Source: Streptococcus oralis
GTDB taxonomy: Bacteria; Bacillota; Bacilli; Lactobacillales; Streptococcaceae
Direction: 5' to 3'
Length of the DNA: 64,000 nt
Assembly: GCF_016028255.1 (NCBI RefSeq)
Contig: NZ_CP065707.1
Location: 1,689,001-1,753,000 of the forward strand
Part shown: positions 53,721-61,453 of the stretch, one piece after another
Numbering within the stretch: the first letter of the stretch is position 1
Layout of the letters: every line of letters begins with the position of its first letter
Made by a program: the position numbers and the translations under genes
The notes under the pieces: model-generated
What the model was told of the DNA's origin: nothing
The model's input: only the letters and a program-made list of their open reading frames with translations
Databases searched by the model: none

Positions 53721-54269
53721 ATGTCTAAAAAAGTATTATTTGTCGTCGGTTCACTTCGCCAAGGTTCTTTCAACCACCAAATGGCCCTCGAAGCTGAGAA
53801 AGCACTTGCCGAAAAAGCGGAAGTTAGCTATCTTGATTACTCAGCTGTTCCCCTCTTCAGCCAAGATCTTGAAGTTCCAACTCATCCAGCTGTAGCTGCT
53901 GCTCGCGAGGCTGTCCTTGCTGCGGATGCTATCTGGATCTTCTCTCCAGTCTACAACTTCTCTATCCCTGGAACAGTGAAAAACTTGCTTGACTGGCTCT
54001 CTCGTGCCCTTGACTTGTCTGATACACGTGGCGTTTCTGCCCTCCAAGACAAGTTTGTTACTGTCTCGTCTGTAGCCAATGCCGGTCACGATCAACTCTT
54101 TGCGATTTATAAAGACCTCTTGCCATTTATCCGTACACAAGTCGTTGGTGACTTTACAGCTGCTCGTATCAATGACTCTGCTTGGGCAGACGGAAAATTG
54201 GTGTTAGAAGAAGCAACTGCTTCATCACTTGCAAAACAAGCTGACGACCTTCTTGCAGCCATCAACTAA
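53721..54269 (+). CDS. NAD(P)H-dependent FMN reductase
   Basis: Flavodoxin-fold reductase, 182 residues. FMN-phosphate loop FVVGSLRQGSFNHQMA, then IFSPVYNFSIPGTVKNLLDWLSRAL. Likely reduces quinones, azo or flavin substrates. AAAGGAG supports the start. It lies 91 bases after the MarR-family gene with its own promoter. Confidence 0.93.
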   Translation: MSKKVLFVVGSLRQGSFNHQMALEAEKALAEKAEVSYLDYSAVPLFSQDLEVPTHPAVAAAREAVLAADAIWIFSPVYNFSIPGTVKNLLDWLSRALDLSDTRGVSALQDKFVTVSSVANAGHDQLFAIYKDLLPFIRTQVVGDFTAARINDSAWADGKLVLEEATASSLAKQADDLLAAIN

Positions 54270-54276
54270 TCCAGCA

Positions 54277-54302
54277 AAAACCAGCTCGAATGAGCTGGTT
54301 TT
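54277..54302. terminator. bidirectional terminator between FMN reductase and yaaA
   Basis: AAAACCAGCTC and GAGCTGGTTTT pair perfectly around GAAT; the genes converge and the arm overlaps the yaaA stop codon. Confidence 0.9.
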
Positions 54303-55029
54303 ATGCTTGTTTCACAAAGACGAGTTCTAAATCACTTGATAAATCAGGTCGGTAGTCAAAGCCGGCAAAGCGGAGCTTGCGAGCTTGTTCGACTGTTTGG
54401 ACTTGCCCTTCTATCAAGGCTGTCAAAAAAGCCCCACGCGCTTTCTTGGAAATAGTTGAGTGGATTTTCAGCTGACCTGCCTTGTCCTCCATAAATTTGA
54501 AGTTCACCATCTTTTCTCTAATTTCCTTCGAAAATACGGTTTCAAACTCTGATGATAGGAGGGAGAATATCAAATCCTCATCCTGTAGCGCCTCATCGTA
54601 GGCTGACTTCCAATGGCTCTTTAAAGTCTTACCAGCAACTTTTAACTTCATCAAGAAGTCCAAACGGTGTGGAGCCATGGGCGACAAGGCGGGGACAACA
54701 CCGTATAAAGCCGAGGTAATTAGGACATGATTTTCAAGATAGGTTTGTTCAGCCTCGGTTAACTCATCTCGTTTGATGTGACGATACATGAGACCATCGA
54801 AGAGTTTCAAAGCTGGATAATGTTTAGCCCTGTGATCTTTTAAAGCTTGAATATGGCCGTACTCTTCTTCTGCTTTCTCAGCAGATACTTTATAAAAAGT
54901 CTCTAATTCACTAGCTGAGTAGTGCGCCAGTAAGTCAAGGACTGCCTGACTTTCTTTCCTCAAAGGGAGCGCTTCGATACAAGGAAGGTCTGTGTTCATT
55001 TCTTTTGCTGTTGGGATTAAAATTTTCAT
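54301..55029 (-). CDS. yaaA: peroxide stress protein YaaA (UPF0246)
   Basis: A 242-residue cytoplasmic protein; the opening MKILIPTAKEM and the blocks LFDGLMYRHIKRDELTEAEQTYLENHVLITSALYGVVPALSPMAPHRLDF match the YaaA/UPF0246 family, which limits free iron and oxidative damage in E. coli. Single-gene unit. Confidence 0.95.
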   Translation of the reverse strand: MKILIPTAKEMNTDLPCIEALPLRKESQAVLDLLAHYSASELETFYKVSAEKAEEEYGHIQALKDHRAKHYPALKLFDGLMYRHIKRDELTEAEQTYLENHVLITSALYGVVPALSPMAPHRLDFLMKLKVAGKTLKSHWKSAYDEALQDEDLIFSLLSSEFETVFSKEIREKMVNFKFMEDKAGQLKIHSTISKKARGAFLTALIEGQVQTVEQARKLRFAGFDYRPDLSSDLELVFVKQA

Positions 55030-55078
55030 ATTGTTAGTGTAGCATATTTTTCAACCGCGACCAAGAATTTTATCTTAA

Positions 55079-55102
55079 AAACCTCGGTTCATACCGAGGT
55101 TT
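55079..55102 (-). terminator. terminator after the 531-residue membrane protein gene
   Basis: AAACCTCGG and CCGAGGTTT pair perfectly around a 6-base loop just beyond the stop codon; T-rich on the minus strand. Confidence 0.8.
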
Positions 55103-55105
55103 CTT

Positions 55106-56701
55106 TTACTTGACTTTAAAGGTCTTGAGATAGTTATCTTTTCCAACTTGACCTTCGAAGGATTGGCCATTTTCGAGGTAAGGGAGGTCGTCTGACACAG
55201 AAGCCTTGACCTTGTATATCTTGCCATCAACTTTAAAGAAGTAGACGGTATCACCCTTGATAACAGCTGATTTAAGGTCTGAGACGATACCCTTAATATT
55301 TTCTACCGTTTCATTATCCAGCTCAAGGTCATTTTTATTGGCATATTTGCTGAGGAGTTCATCTACCGTAGCTGCTACGATGACGTTTTGGTACTCCACG
55401 GCATCGACCAATGCATACTCCTTGACCAAGCCTGCATTGTCCTTCAATCCCATGATGTAGAGCGGTTTATCATTGAGATTGACAAGGATAGGGAAGGTCG
55501 CTTTATAGGCCTTCTCTTGCACGGCTCCTTCTGCGGAAGCACGGGCTGATTCTTCGGTTGCTGAAGCTAGATTATACTTGGTGATTTCACCAGTGCGCAT
55601 ATTTTCAAGGATAAATCCTAGATTACTTTCGTCAGCATTGGCTGAAGTCACCCCAGTGTAGAGATAAATGTCATTTCCGATAGAAAGATAGTTATAGCCC
55701 TCTGTCGTTTGGGTAACATTTTTCTTAGAAATCAAGGCATTCCAGAAGCCGTCTTTATACTTGCCGTTGTAGTTGATTTGCTCGATTGTTTCTTCTGCTG
55801 GATAGACACGATCCACCCATTCTGGTACTTCATCCAAGCTGTATTCCTTGGTTTCTCCATTGGTGGCGTCTAAGATAATAACAGACGAAGGACGAGGAAC
55901 TCCTAGACCAAACTGCTTTTGATAAACGGTTGCTACATAGAAGGGATTGCCTTCATCATCCACCTCAAAGGAGGGCGTTTTAAAAATCTTGGTTGGGTAC
56001 TTAATCCGAAGATGGCGTTTGACATCGCGGTTAAAGTACTCGGAGTCTGAATACTTCATTGGCGTTTTTAAATCTACCAATTCCGCATTTCCTGTCACCA
56101 TATCAACCTTGATATACTCGCCAATTCCCTTGGACTGATTATTGAACCATTTGATGGGATCGGCATACTCTAATGGTGTTACCCGATAGGGTTTGCCATC
56201 AACCGTCAGCTGGGTATAAGTATCCGCTGCTACGTACTGGGAGACCTTATCCGTCAGAGAGCCTAGATAACGGTCTCCAATCTTTTCTGCAGTGCTCCGA
56301 TCTAGGATTGGAACCTTACTGGTATCACTCTTAGGAAAATCTTTAAAATCTTTTTCTGTGATAGACACCACATTAGCATAATTTTTTGCTTGGAAAAAGC
56401 TAGAGGTCACTAGACTTACCAGACCAGCAAGGGCAAAGATGATAGCTGCAGTCAGAAACAATCCTCTACTAAGTTTGGTAAAAAGGAATCCTTCTAGATT
56501 GAGATCTTTGGCAGCCTTGCCATGACGTACATGAACAGTTTTAAGGAGATTGGTATCCTTGCGGAAACTAAACAAAATACCCATCACCACCAGATGCCCA
56601 CAAAGAAAGAAGATGAATTCCCAACTAGTAAGATTAAGTGGCGGCAAAAAGATATACCAAGTCGTTGCGATAAAAACAAGTTCAAATAGTATGCGTTTCA
56701 T
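55106..56701 (-). CDS. large membrane-anchored protein, unknown function
   Basis: I do not recognise a family. The 531 residues begin with two membrane segments (about 10-47), a cytoplasmic linker with KTVHVRHGKAAKDLN, and a third membrane segment near residues 77-102. The remaining ~430 residues should lie outside the cell and contain repeated PepSY/TseB-like beta patterns, for example YIKVDMVTGNAELVDLKTP and GFILENMRTGEITKYNL. It is 11 bases after the deformylase-like gene and so probably co-translated. Confidence 0.8.
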   Translation of the reverse strand: MKRILFELVFIATTWYIFLPPLNLTSWEFIFFLCGHLVVMGILFSFRKDTNLLKTVHVRHGKAAKDLNLEGFLFTKLSRGLFLTAAIIFALAGLVSLVTSSFFQAKNYANVVSITEKDFKDFPKSDTSKVPILDRSTAEKIGDRYLGSLTDKVSQYVAADTYTQLTVDGKPYRVTPLEYADPIKWFNNQSKGIGEYIKVDMVTGNAELVDLKTPMKYSDSEYFNRDVKRHLRIKYPTKIFKTPSFEVDDEGNPFYVATVYQKQFGLGVPRPSSVIILDATNGETKEYSLDEVPEWVDRVYPAEETIEQINYNGKYKDGFWNALISKKNVTQTTEGYNYLSIGNDIYLYTGVTSANADESNLGFILENMRTGEITKYNLASATEESARASAEGAVQEKAYKATFPILVNLNDKPLYIMGLKDNAGLVKEYALVDAVEYQNVIVAATVDELLSKYANKNDLELDNETVENIKGIVSDLKSAVIKGDTVYFFKVDGKIYKVKASVSDDLPYLENGQSFEGQVGKDNYLKTFKVK

Positions 56702-56712
56702 CTGAATTCCTC

Positions 56713-57123
56713 CTAAATAATCCGTCCTTCCAAATGATCCAGTTCATGTTGGCAGATCTGAGCTGGAAAACCTGTTAACGTAATGATCTGCTCCTGCCAC
56801 TTACTATCACGATAGGAAACCGTAATCGTTTCATAACGAGTCGTCGGTCGCACCCCAGTCAAAGACAAACAACCTTCCTCTGTCTCGTAAGGTCCTTTAT
56901 AGGAAAGGAGAACGGGATTAAACATGACCATGGGAACCAAGCCAAGATTAAAGATAATGACACGCTTCTGCACACCAATCATATTGGCTGCCAGACCAAC
57001 ACAGGTCTCGCGATTAGCCAGCAGGGTATCCTGTAAATCCTTAGCCAGATAAAGGTCTTCCTGACTTGCAGCTTTCGAAACTTGCGACAAAAATAAGACA
57101 TCTCGGACAATTTTCTTTTCCAT
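56713..57123 (-). CDS. peptide deformylase-like protein, probably inactive paralog
   Basis: A 136-residue deformylase fold, much shorter than the ~200-residue Gram-positive enzymes. Metal-site motifs are intact: EGCLSL near residue 83 and QHELDHLEG at the end. Motif 1, normally G-x-G-x-A-A-P-Q, reads VGLAANM, so the catalytic glutamine is replaced by methionine. Pneumococcus has a second, non-essential deformylase paralog of this kind; the main enzyme must be elsewhere. Role unknown. Confidence 0.88.
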   Translation of the reverse strand: MEKKIVRDVLFLSQVSKAASQEDLYLAKDLQDTLLANRETCVGLAANMIGVQKRVIIFNLGLVPMVMFNPVLLSYKGPYETEEGCLSLTGVRPTTRYETITVSYRDSKWQEQIITLTGFPAQICQHELDHLEGRII

Positions 57124-57201
57124 CCTCTTTCACTCCTTGCTACTTTACTTTATTATAGCACAAAAGGGAGCGACTTCTAGTCCTTTCCCTCAAATGCAAA
57201 A

Positions 57202-57223
57202 AAAGCCATCCGAAGATGACTTT
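57202..57223 (-). terminator. terminator after the Ca/Mn ATPase gene
   Basis: AAAGCCATC and GATGACTTT pair (one mismatch) around CGAA; seven T follow on the minus strand. Confidence 0.85.
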
Positions 57224-57227
57224 CTTT

Positions 57228-59924
57228 TTAAATCGCGTTCTTATCAAGACCAAGTTTACGTTGAACAAACTTAACAATTTCGACAATGATAATCATTGAG
57301 AAGCTTCCAGCTAGAACAATACCCCATTGTGACAAGTCTAGTTTGGTTACGTGGAAGATACCTTCAAGCGGTTCTACGACGATTGTTGCCATCAAGAGGA
57401 TGAAGGATACCAAGATTGACCAGTTGAAGGTCTTAGATTTAAATGGACCAACAGTCAAGATGGATTGGTAAACAGACTTAACGTTGTAGGCATGGAATAG
57501 TTGAATCAAACCAAGGGTTGCAAAGGCCATAGTAAGGGCATCCGCATGAATGGCATGATTGTCACCCACATGAACTGGGTAAGCAATTGCAAGTCCATAA
57601 ACACTCATAACAATAGCTGCTTGGAGTACACCTTGATAGATGATAGAACTCAAAACACCACCTGAGAAGAAGCTTGCCTTTCGTCCACGTGGTTTATGAT
57701 TCATGACACCAGGCTCAGCAGGTTCAACACCAAGAGCGATAGCTGGGAAGGTATCTGTTACCAAGTTGATCCACAAAAGATGAACTGGCTGCAAGACGTC
57801 CCAACCAAACAAGGTTGATAAGAAGATAGTTAATACTTCAGCAGTATTGGCAGAAAGTAAGTACTGAATAGTCTTTTGAATGTTTGAGAAGACCTTACGT
57901 CCTTCTTCAACTGCGACGATAATAGTCGCAAAGTTATCATCTGCAAGAATCATGTCAGAAGCCCCCTTAGAAACCTCTGTACCAGTGATTCCCATACCGA
58001 TACCGATATCGGCTGTTTTCAGAGCTGGCGCATCATTAACACCGTCACCTGTCATAGCAACAACCTTACCTTGTTTTTGCCAAGCCTTGACGATACGAAC
58101 CTTGTGTTCTGGAGACACACGGGCATAAACAGAGTATTGACCAACTACTTTTTCAAAGTCTTCATCTGACAGTTCGTTGAGCTCAGCACCAGTTAAAACG
58201 TGGCCTTCTGTATCATTTGCATCAATAATTCCCAAACGTTTGGCAATAGCTTCTGCTGTGTCTTGATGGTCACCCGTAATCATGATCGGACGGATTCCCG
58301 CTTCCTTAGCTACACGAACAGCTTCTGCTGCTTCAGCACGTTCAGGGTCAATCATCCCAATCAATCCAGTGAAGATCAAGTTGTTTTCTAGCTCTTCAGA
58401 AGTGAGATTTTCTGGAATGCTGTCAATAATCTTATAAGCACCTGCAAGGACACGCAAGGCTTGGTGAGCCATTTCAAAGTTGTTTGTATGGATTAATTCA
58501 GTAACTTTCTCATCAATCGGAGCAACATCTCCAGCCTTATCACGAGCAACACAACGTTTCAAGAGTTGATCTGGAGCCCCTTTGACTGCCACTAGGAATT
58601 TGCCATCTGGCAATGGGTGAACCGTTGACATGAGTTTACGATCTGAGTCAAACGGCAATTCAGCTACACGAGGATATTTCTCTAAGAATCCTTTAACATC
58701 GTAACCCTTGTCCAAGGCATACTGGATGAAGGCTGTTTCCGTTGGATCCCCGATCAGGTTTCCTTCTGCATCAATCTTGGTATCATTGGCCAAGACAACT
58801 GAACGAAGAAGCGGCATGTCCAAGCCAAGTTCAATCTCATCAACTGAGTCATGTAGAACTGCGTCATAGAAGACTTTCTCGACTGTCATCTTGTTCATGG
58901 TAAGCGTACCAGTCTTATCAGAAGCGATGATTTCTGTTGAACCCAGTGTTTCTACCGCTGGCAACTTACGAACGATAGAGTTTCGTTTTGCCAAAACTTG
59001 AGTACCGAGGGCAAGAACGATGGTCACGATAGCAGGAAGTCCTTCTGGGATGGCTGCAACAGCAAGCGCAACAGATGTCATCAACTCACCAAGTGGATCT
59101 TTGCCTTGAATGAAGACTCCAACTACAAAAGTAACAAGGGCAATAACCAAAATAGCATAGGTCAAGACCTTAGAAAGGTTGTTCAAGTTTTGTTTAAGTG
59201 GTGTATCCGTCTCATCCGCATCTTGGAGCATGCCAGCGATATGACCCACTTCAGTGTACATACCTGTATTGACAACAACACCAAGACCACGACCGTAGGT
59301 AACGTTTGAGTTTTGGAAGGCCATATTGACACGGTCACCAATACCAGCATCTGCAGAGAGCTCGACGGTCAAGTCTTTTTCGACTGGAACAGACTCACCT
59401 GTTAGGGCTGCTTCTTCGATTTTAAGAGAGTTGGCTTCTAACAAACGTAGATCCGCTGGTACAACATCACCTGCTTCAAGGGCAACGATATCACCTGGTA
59501 CTAATTCTTTTGAATCAATCTCAGCCATGTGCCCATCACGGATAACGCGAGCAGCTGGACTGGACATGGATTTAAGGGCTTCGATGGCTTCTTCCGCTTT
59601 TCCTTCTTGGTAAACACCGAAGGCTGCGTTGATGATAACAACGGCTAGGATAATGATGGCATCTGCAATATCTTCCCCACCAGAAGTTATGACAGACAAG
59701 ATGGCTGCAGCCACCAAAATAATAATCATCAAATCCTTAAACTGTTCGATGAATTTAACCAAGAGAGATTTTTTCTCACCCTCTTCGAGTTCATTGCGCC
59801 CATATTCTGCTAAGCGTTTCTGCGCTTCGCTTGACGAAAGGCCTTGCTCAGTTGCTTCAACCGACTTCAAGATCTCTTCAGGACTTTGAATATAAAACGC
59901 TTGGCGTTTTTGTTCTTTTGACAT
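57228..59924 (-). CDS. mgtA: cation-transporting P-type ATPase (Ca2+/Mn2+ exporter)
   Basis: P2A-type ATPase, 898 residues, ten membrane segments. Phosphorylation site ASDKTGTLTMNKM, TGES actuator motif in LTGESVPVEK, hinge MTGDGVNDAPALK and the ion-site PEGLPA segment (AVAAIPEGLPAIV). The pneumococcal counterpart (called MgtA or CaxP) exports Ca2+ and Mn2+ and is switched on by a manganese riboswitch, as here. The start was set at ATG 59924 with AAGGAGG; the longer frame extends into the leader. Confidence 0.95.
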   Translation of the reverse strand: MSKEQKRQAFYIQSPEEILKSVEATEQGLSSSEAQKRLAEYGRNELEEGEKKSLLVKFIEQFKDLMIIILVAAAILSVITSGGEDIADAIIILAVVIINAAFGVYQEGKAEEAIEALKSMSSPAARVIRDGHMAEIDSKELVPGDIVALEAGDVVPADLRLLEANSLKIEEAALTGESVPVEKDLTVELSADAGIGDRVNMAFQNSNVTYGRGLGVVVNTGMYTEVGHIAGMLQDADETDTPLKQNLNNLSKVLTYAILVIALVTFVVGVFIQGKDPLGELMTSVALAVAAIPEGLPAIVTIVLALGTQVLAKRNSIVRKLPAVETLGSTEIIASDKTGTLTMNKMTVEKVFYDAVLHDSVDEIELGLDMPLLRSVVLANDTKIDAEGNLIGDPTETAFIQYALDKGYDVKGFLEKYPRVAELPFDSDRKLMSTVHPLPDGKFLVAVKGAPDQLLKRCVARDKAGDVAPIDEKVTELIHTNNFEMAHQALRVLAGAYKIIDSIPENLTSEELENNLIFTGLIGMIDPERAEAAEAVRVAKEAGIRPIMITGDHQDTAEAIAKRLGIIDANDTEGHVLTGAELNELSDEDFEKVVGQYSVYARVSPEHKVRIVKAWQKQGKVVAMTGDGVNDAPALKTADIGIGMGITGTEVSKGASDMILADDNFATIIVAVEEGRKVFSNIQKTIQYLLSANTAEVLTIFLSTLFGWDVLQPVHLLWINLVTDTFPAIALGVEPAEPGVMNHKPRGRKASFFSGGVLSSIIYQGVLQAAIVMSVYGLAIAYPVHVGDNHAIHADALTMAFATLGLIQLFHAYNVKSVYQSILTVGPFKSKTFNWSILVSFILLMATIVVEPLEGIFHVTKLDLSQWGIVLAGSFSMIIIVEIVKFVQRKLGLDKNAI

Positions 59925-59986
59925 GCGTCTCCTCCTTGACATTGTGTGCAAAACAAGTTCTCTTTTTGTTTTATGACAAACAAAAA

Positions 59987-60012
59987 GAGACTTGTTAATC
60001 ATAACAAGTCTC
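59987..60012 (-). terminator. riboswitch expression-platform terminator
   Basis: GAGACTTGTTA and TAACAAGTCTC make a perfect 11-bp stem with a 4-base loop, followed on the minus strand by TTTTTGTTTG. It separates the aptamer from the coding region. Confidence 0.9.
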
Positions 60013-60108
60013 GCTGTTTAAGATAGGGCCGGAAGGTATACTTTGCAGTACACAATTCGGAATGACGACACTATCACAGGTTTCTGCCAGCTACTCCCTT
60101 GAGTAGTA
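60013..60108 (-). promoter_or_regulatory. manganese (yybP-ykoY) riboswitch aptamer
   Basis: The minus strand holds the class hallmarks: CAAGGGAGTAGCTGG near the 5' end, GTCGTCATTC in the middle and ACCTTCCGGCCC near the 3' end, with complementary P1 ends. Aptamers of this class bind Mn2+; in pneumococcus the one before mgtA turns the gene on when Mn2+ is high. The terminator downstream shows transcriptional control. Confidence 0.92.
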
Positions 60109-60110
60109 CT

Positions 60111-60138
60111 ATTATACCAAATTTTGAAAAGTTTTCAA
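60111..60138 (-). promoter_or_regulatory. promoter of the riboswitch-mgtA transcript
   Basis: Minus strand TTGAAA (60133-60138), 16-bp spacer, TG-G-TATAAT (TATAAT 60111-60116). Confidence 0.85.
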
Positions 60139-60231
60139 TCATTAAAATCCGATGGAACAAGACTAAATTTGAATTTTCCCATGAAAACCAGTATAATGAA
60201 AGAATAATCGAATCATATGAAAGGAAGTCCG

Positions 60232-61416
60232 ATGAATCAATCCATGTCAAATCTCAAGTTGGCGGAACGTGGTGCCATTATCAGCATTTCGACCTACCTC
60301 CTCTTGTCTGCGACAAAATTAGCGACTGGCCACCTCCTACATTCTTCCAGTTTGGTAGCGGATGGTTTCAACAACGTATCAGATATTATCGGAAATGTTG
60401 CTCTTCTGATTGGCATTCGTATGGCTCGCCAACCCGCAGACCGTGACCATCGTTTCGGTCACTGGAAGATTGAAGATTTGGCTAGTTTGATTACTTCCAT
60501 CATCATGTTCTACGTTGGCTTTGATGTGCTTCGGGACACCATTCAAAAAATTCTCAGTCGGGAACAAACAATTATCGATCCTCTGGGAGCATTTCTAGGA
60601 ATCATTTCTGCAGCGGTCATGTTTGCCGTTTATCTCTATAATACTCGCCTCAGTAAGAAATCCAAATCCAAGGCTCTCAAGGCAGCTGCCAAGGACAATC
60701 TTTCCGATGCTGTGACCTCGCTTGGGACTTCCATTGCTATCCTAGCCAGCAGTTTCAATTATCCGATCGTAGATAAATTGGTCGCTATCATCATCACTTT
60801 CTTTATCTTAAAGACAGCCTACGATATCTTTATCGAGTCTTCCTTCAGTCTTTCAGATGGCTTTGATGACCGTCTTCTAGAGGACTACCAAAAGGCCATC
60901 ATGGAGATTCCAAAGATTAGTAAGGTCAAGTCCCAAAGAGGGCGTACCTACGGTAGCAATATCTACCTTGATATCACTCTGGAGATGAATCCTGACTTAT
61001 CAGTCTATGAAAGTCACGAAATTGCAGACCAAGTCGAGTCCATGCTGGAAGAGCGTTTTGGAGTCTTTGATACCGATGTCCATATCGAGCCAGCTCCCAT
61101 ACCTGAGGACGAGATTTTGGACAATGTCTATAAAAAACTTCTCATGCGTGAGCAGTTGATTGACCAAGGAAATCAGCTAGAAGAACTCCTTGCTGAGGAC
61201 TTTCGCTATATCCGTCAAGATGGAGAGCAGATGGATAAAGAGGCTTATAAGTCTGAAAAAGAACTTAGTGCTGCGATTAAGGATATTCAAATCACCTCCA
61301 TTAGTCAGAAAACCAAGCTCATTTGCTATGAGTTAGATGGCATCGTCCACACTAGTATCTGGCGTCGCCATGAGACTTGGCAAAATATCTTTCATCAAGA
61401 GACAAAAAAAGAATAG
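60232..61416 (+). CDS. cation diffusion facilitator family transporter
   Basis: Metal/proton antiporter, 394 residues, six membrane segments. The CDF signature is HSSSLVADGFNNVSDIIGN, then DHRFGHWKIEDLASL; the C-terminal half holds a cytoplasmic dimerisation domain (SQRGRTYGSNIYLDI, TDVHIEP) and a long tail. Metal is uncertain: Zn, Fe or Mn export. The start was set at ATG 60232 after GGAAG; the alternative at 60217 lacks a site. Its -10 (TATAAT, 60190-60195) lies close to the divergent riboswitch promoter. Confidence 0.92.
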   Translation: MNQSMSNLKLAERGAIISISTYLLLSATKLATGHLLHSSSLVADGFNNVSDIIGNVALLIGIRMARQPADRDHRFGHWKIEDLASLITSIIMFYVGFDVLRDTIQKILSREQTIIDPLGAFLGIISAAVMFAVYLYNTRLSKKSKSKALKAAAKDNLSDAVTSLGTSIAILASSFNYPIVDKLVAIIITFFILKTAYDIFIESSFSLSDGFDDRLLEDYQKAIMEIPKISKVKSQRGRTYGSNIYLDITLEMNPDLSVYESHEIADQVESMLEERFGVFDTDVHIEPAPIPEDEILDNVYKKLLMREQLIDQGNQLEELLAEDFRYIRQDGEQMDKEAYKSEKELSAAIKDIQITSISQKTKLICYELDGIVHTSIWRRHETWQNIFHQETKKE

Positions 61417-61451
61417 AAAAATCCTGTCATTGCGATAGGATTTTTCTATTC
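61411..61451. terminator. bidirectional terminator between CDF and ABC-F genes
   Basis: GAATAGAAAAATCCT and AGGATTTTTCTATTC are perfect 15-bp complements around an 11-base loop; the genes converge. Confidence 0.9.
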
Positions 61452-61453
61452 TT

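Noticed and set aside
59925-60002. 26-residue extension of the Ca/Mn ATPase
   Set aside because: It is made from the riboswitch terminator region; the ATG at 59924 has a full Shine-Dalgarno.
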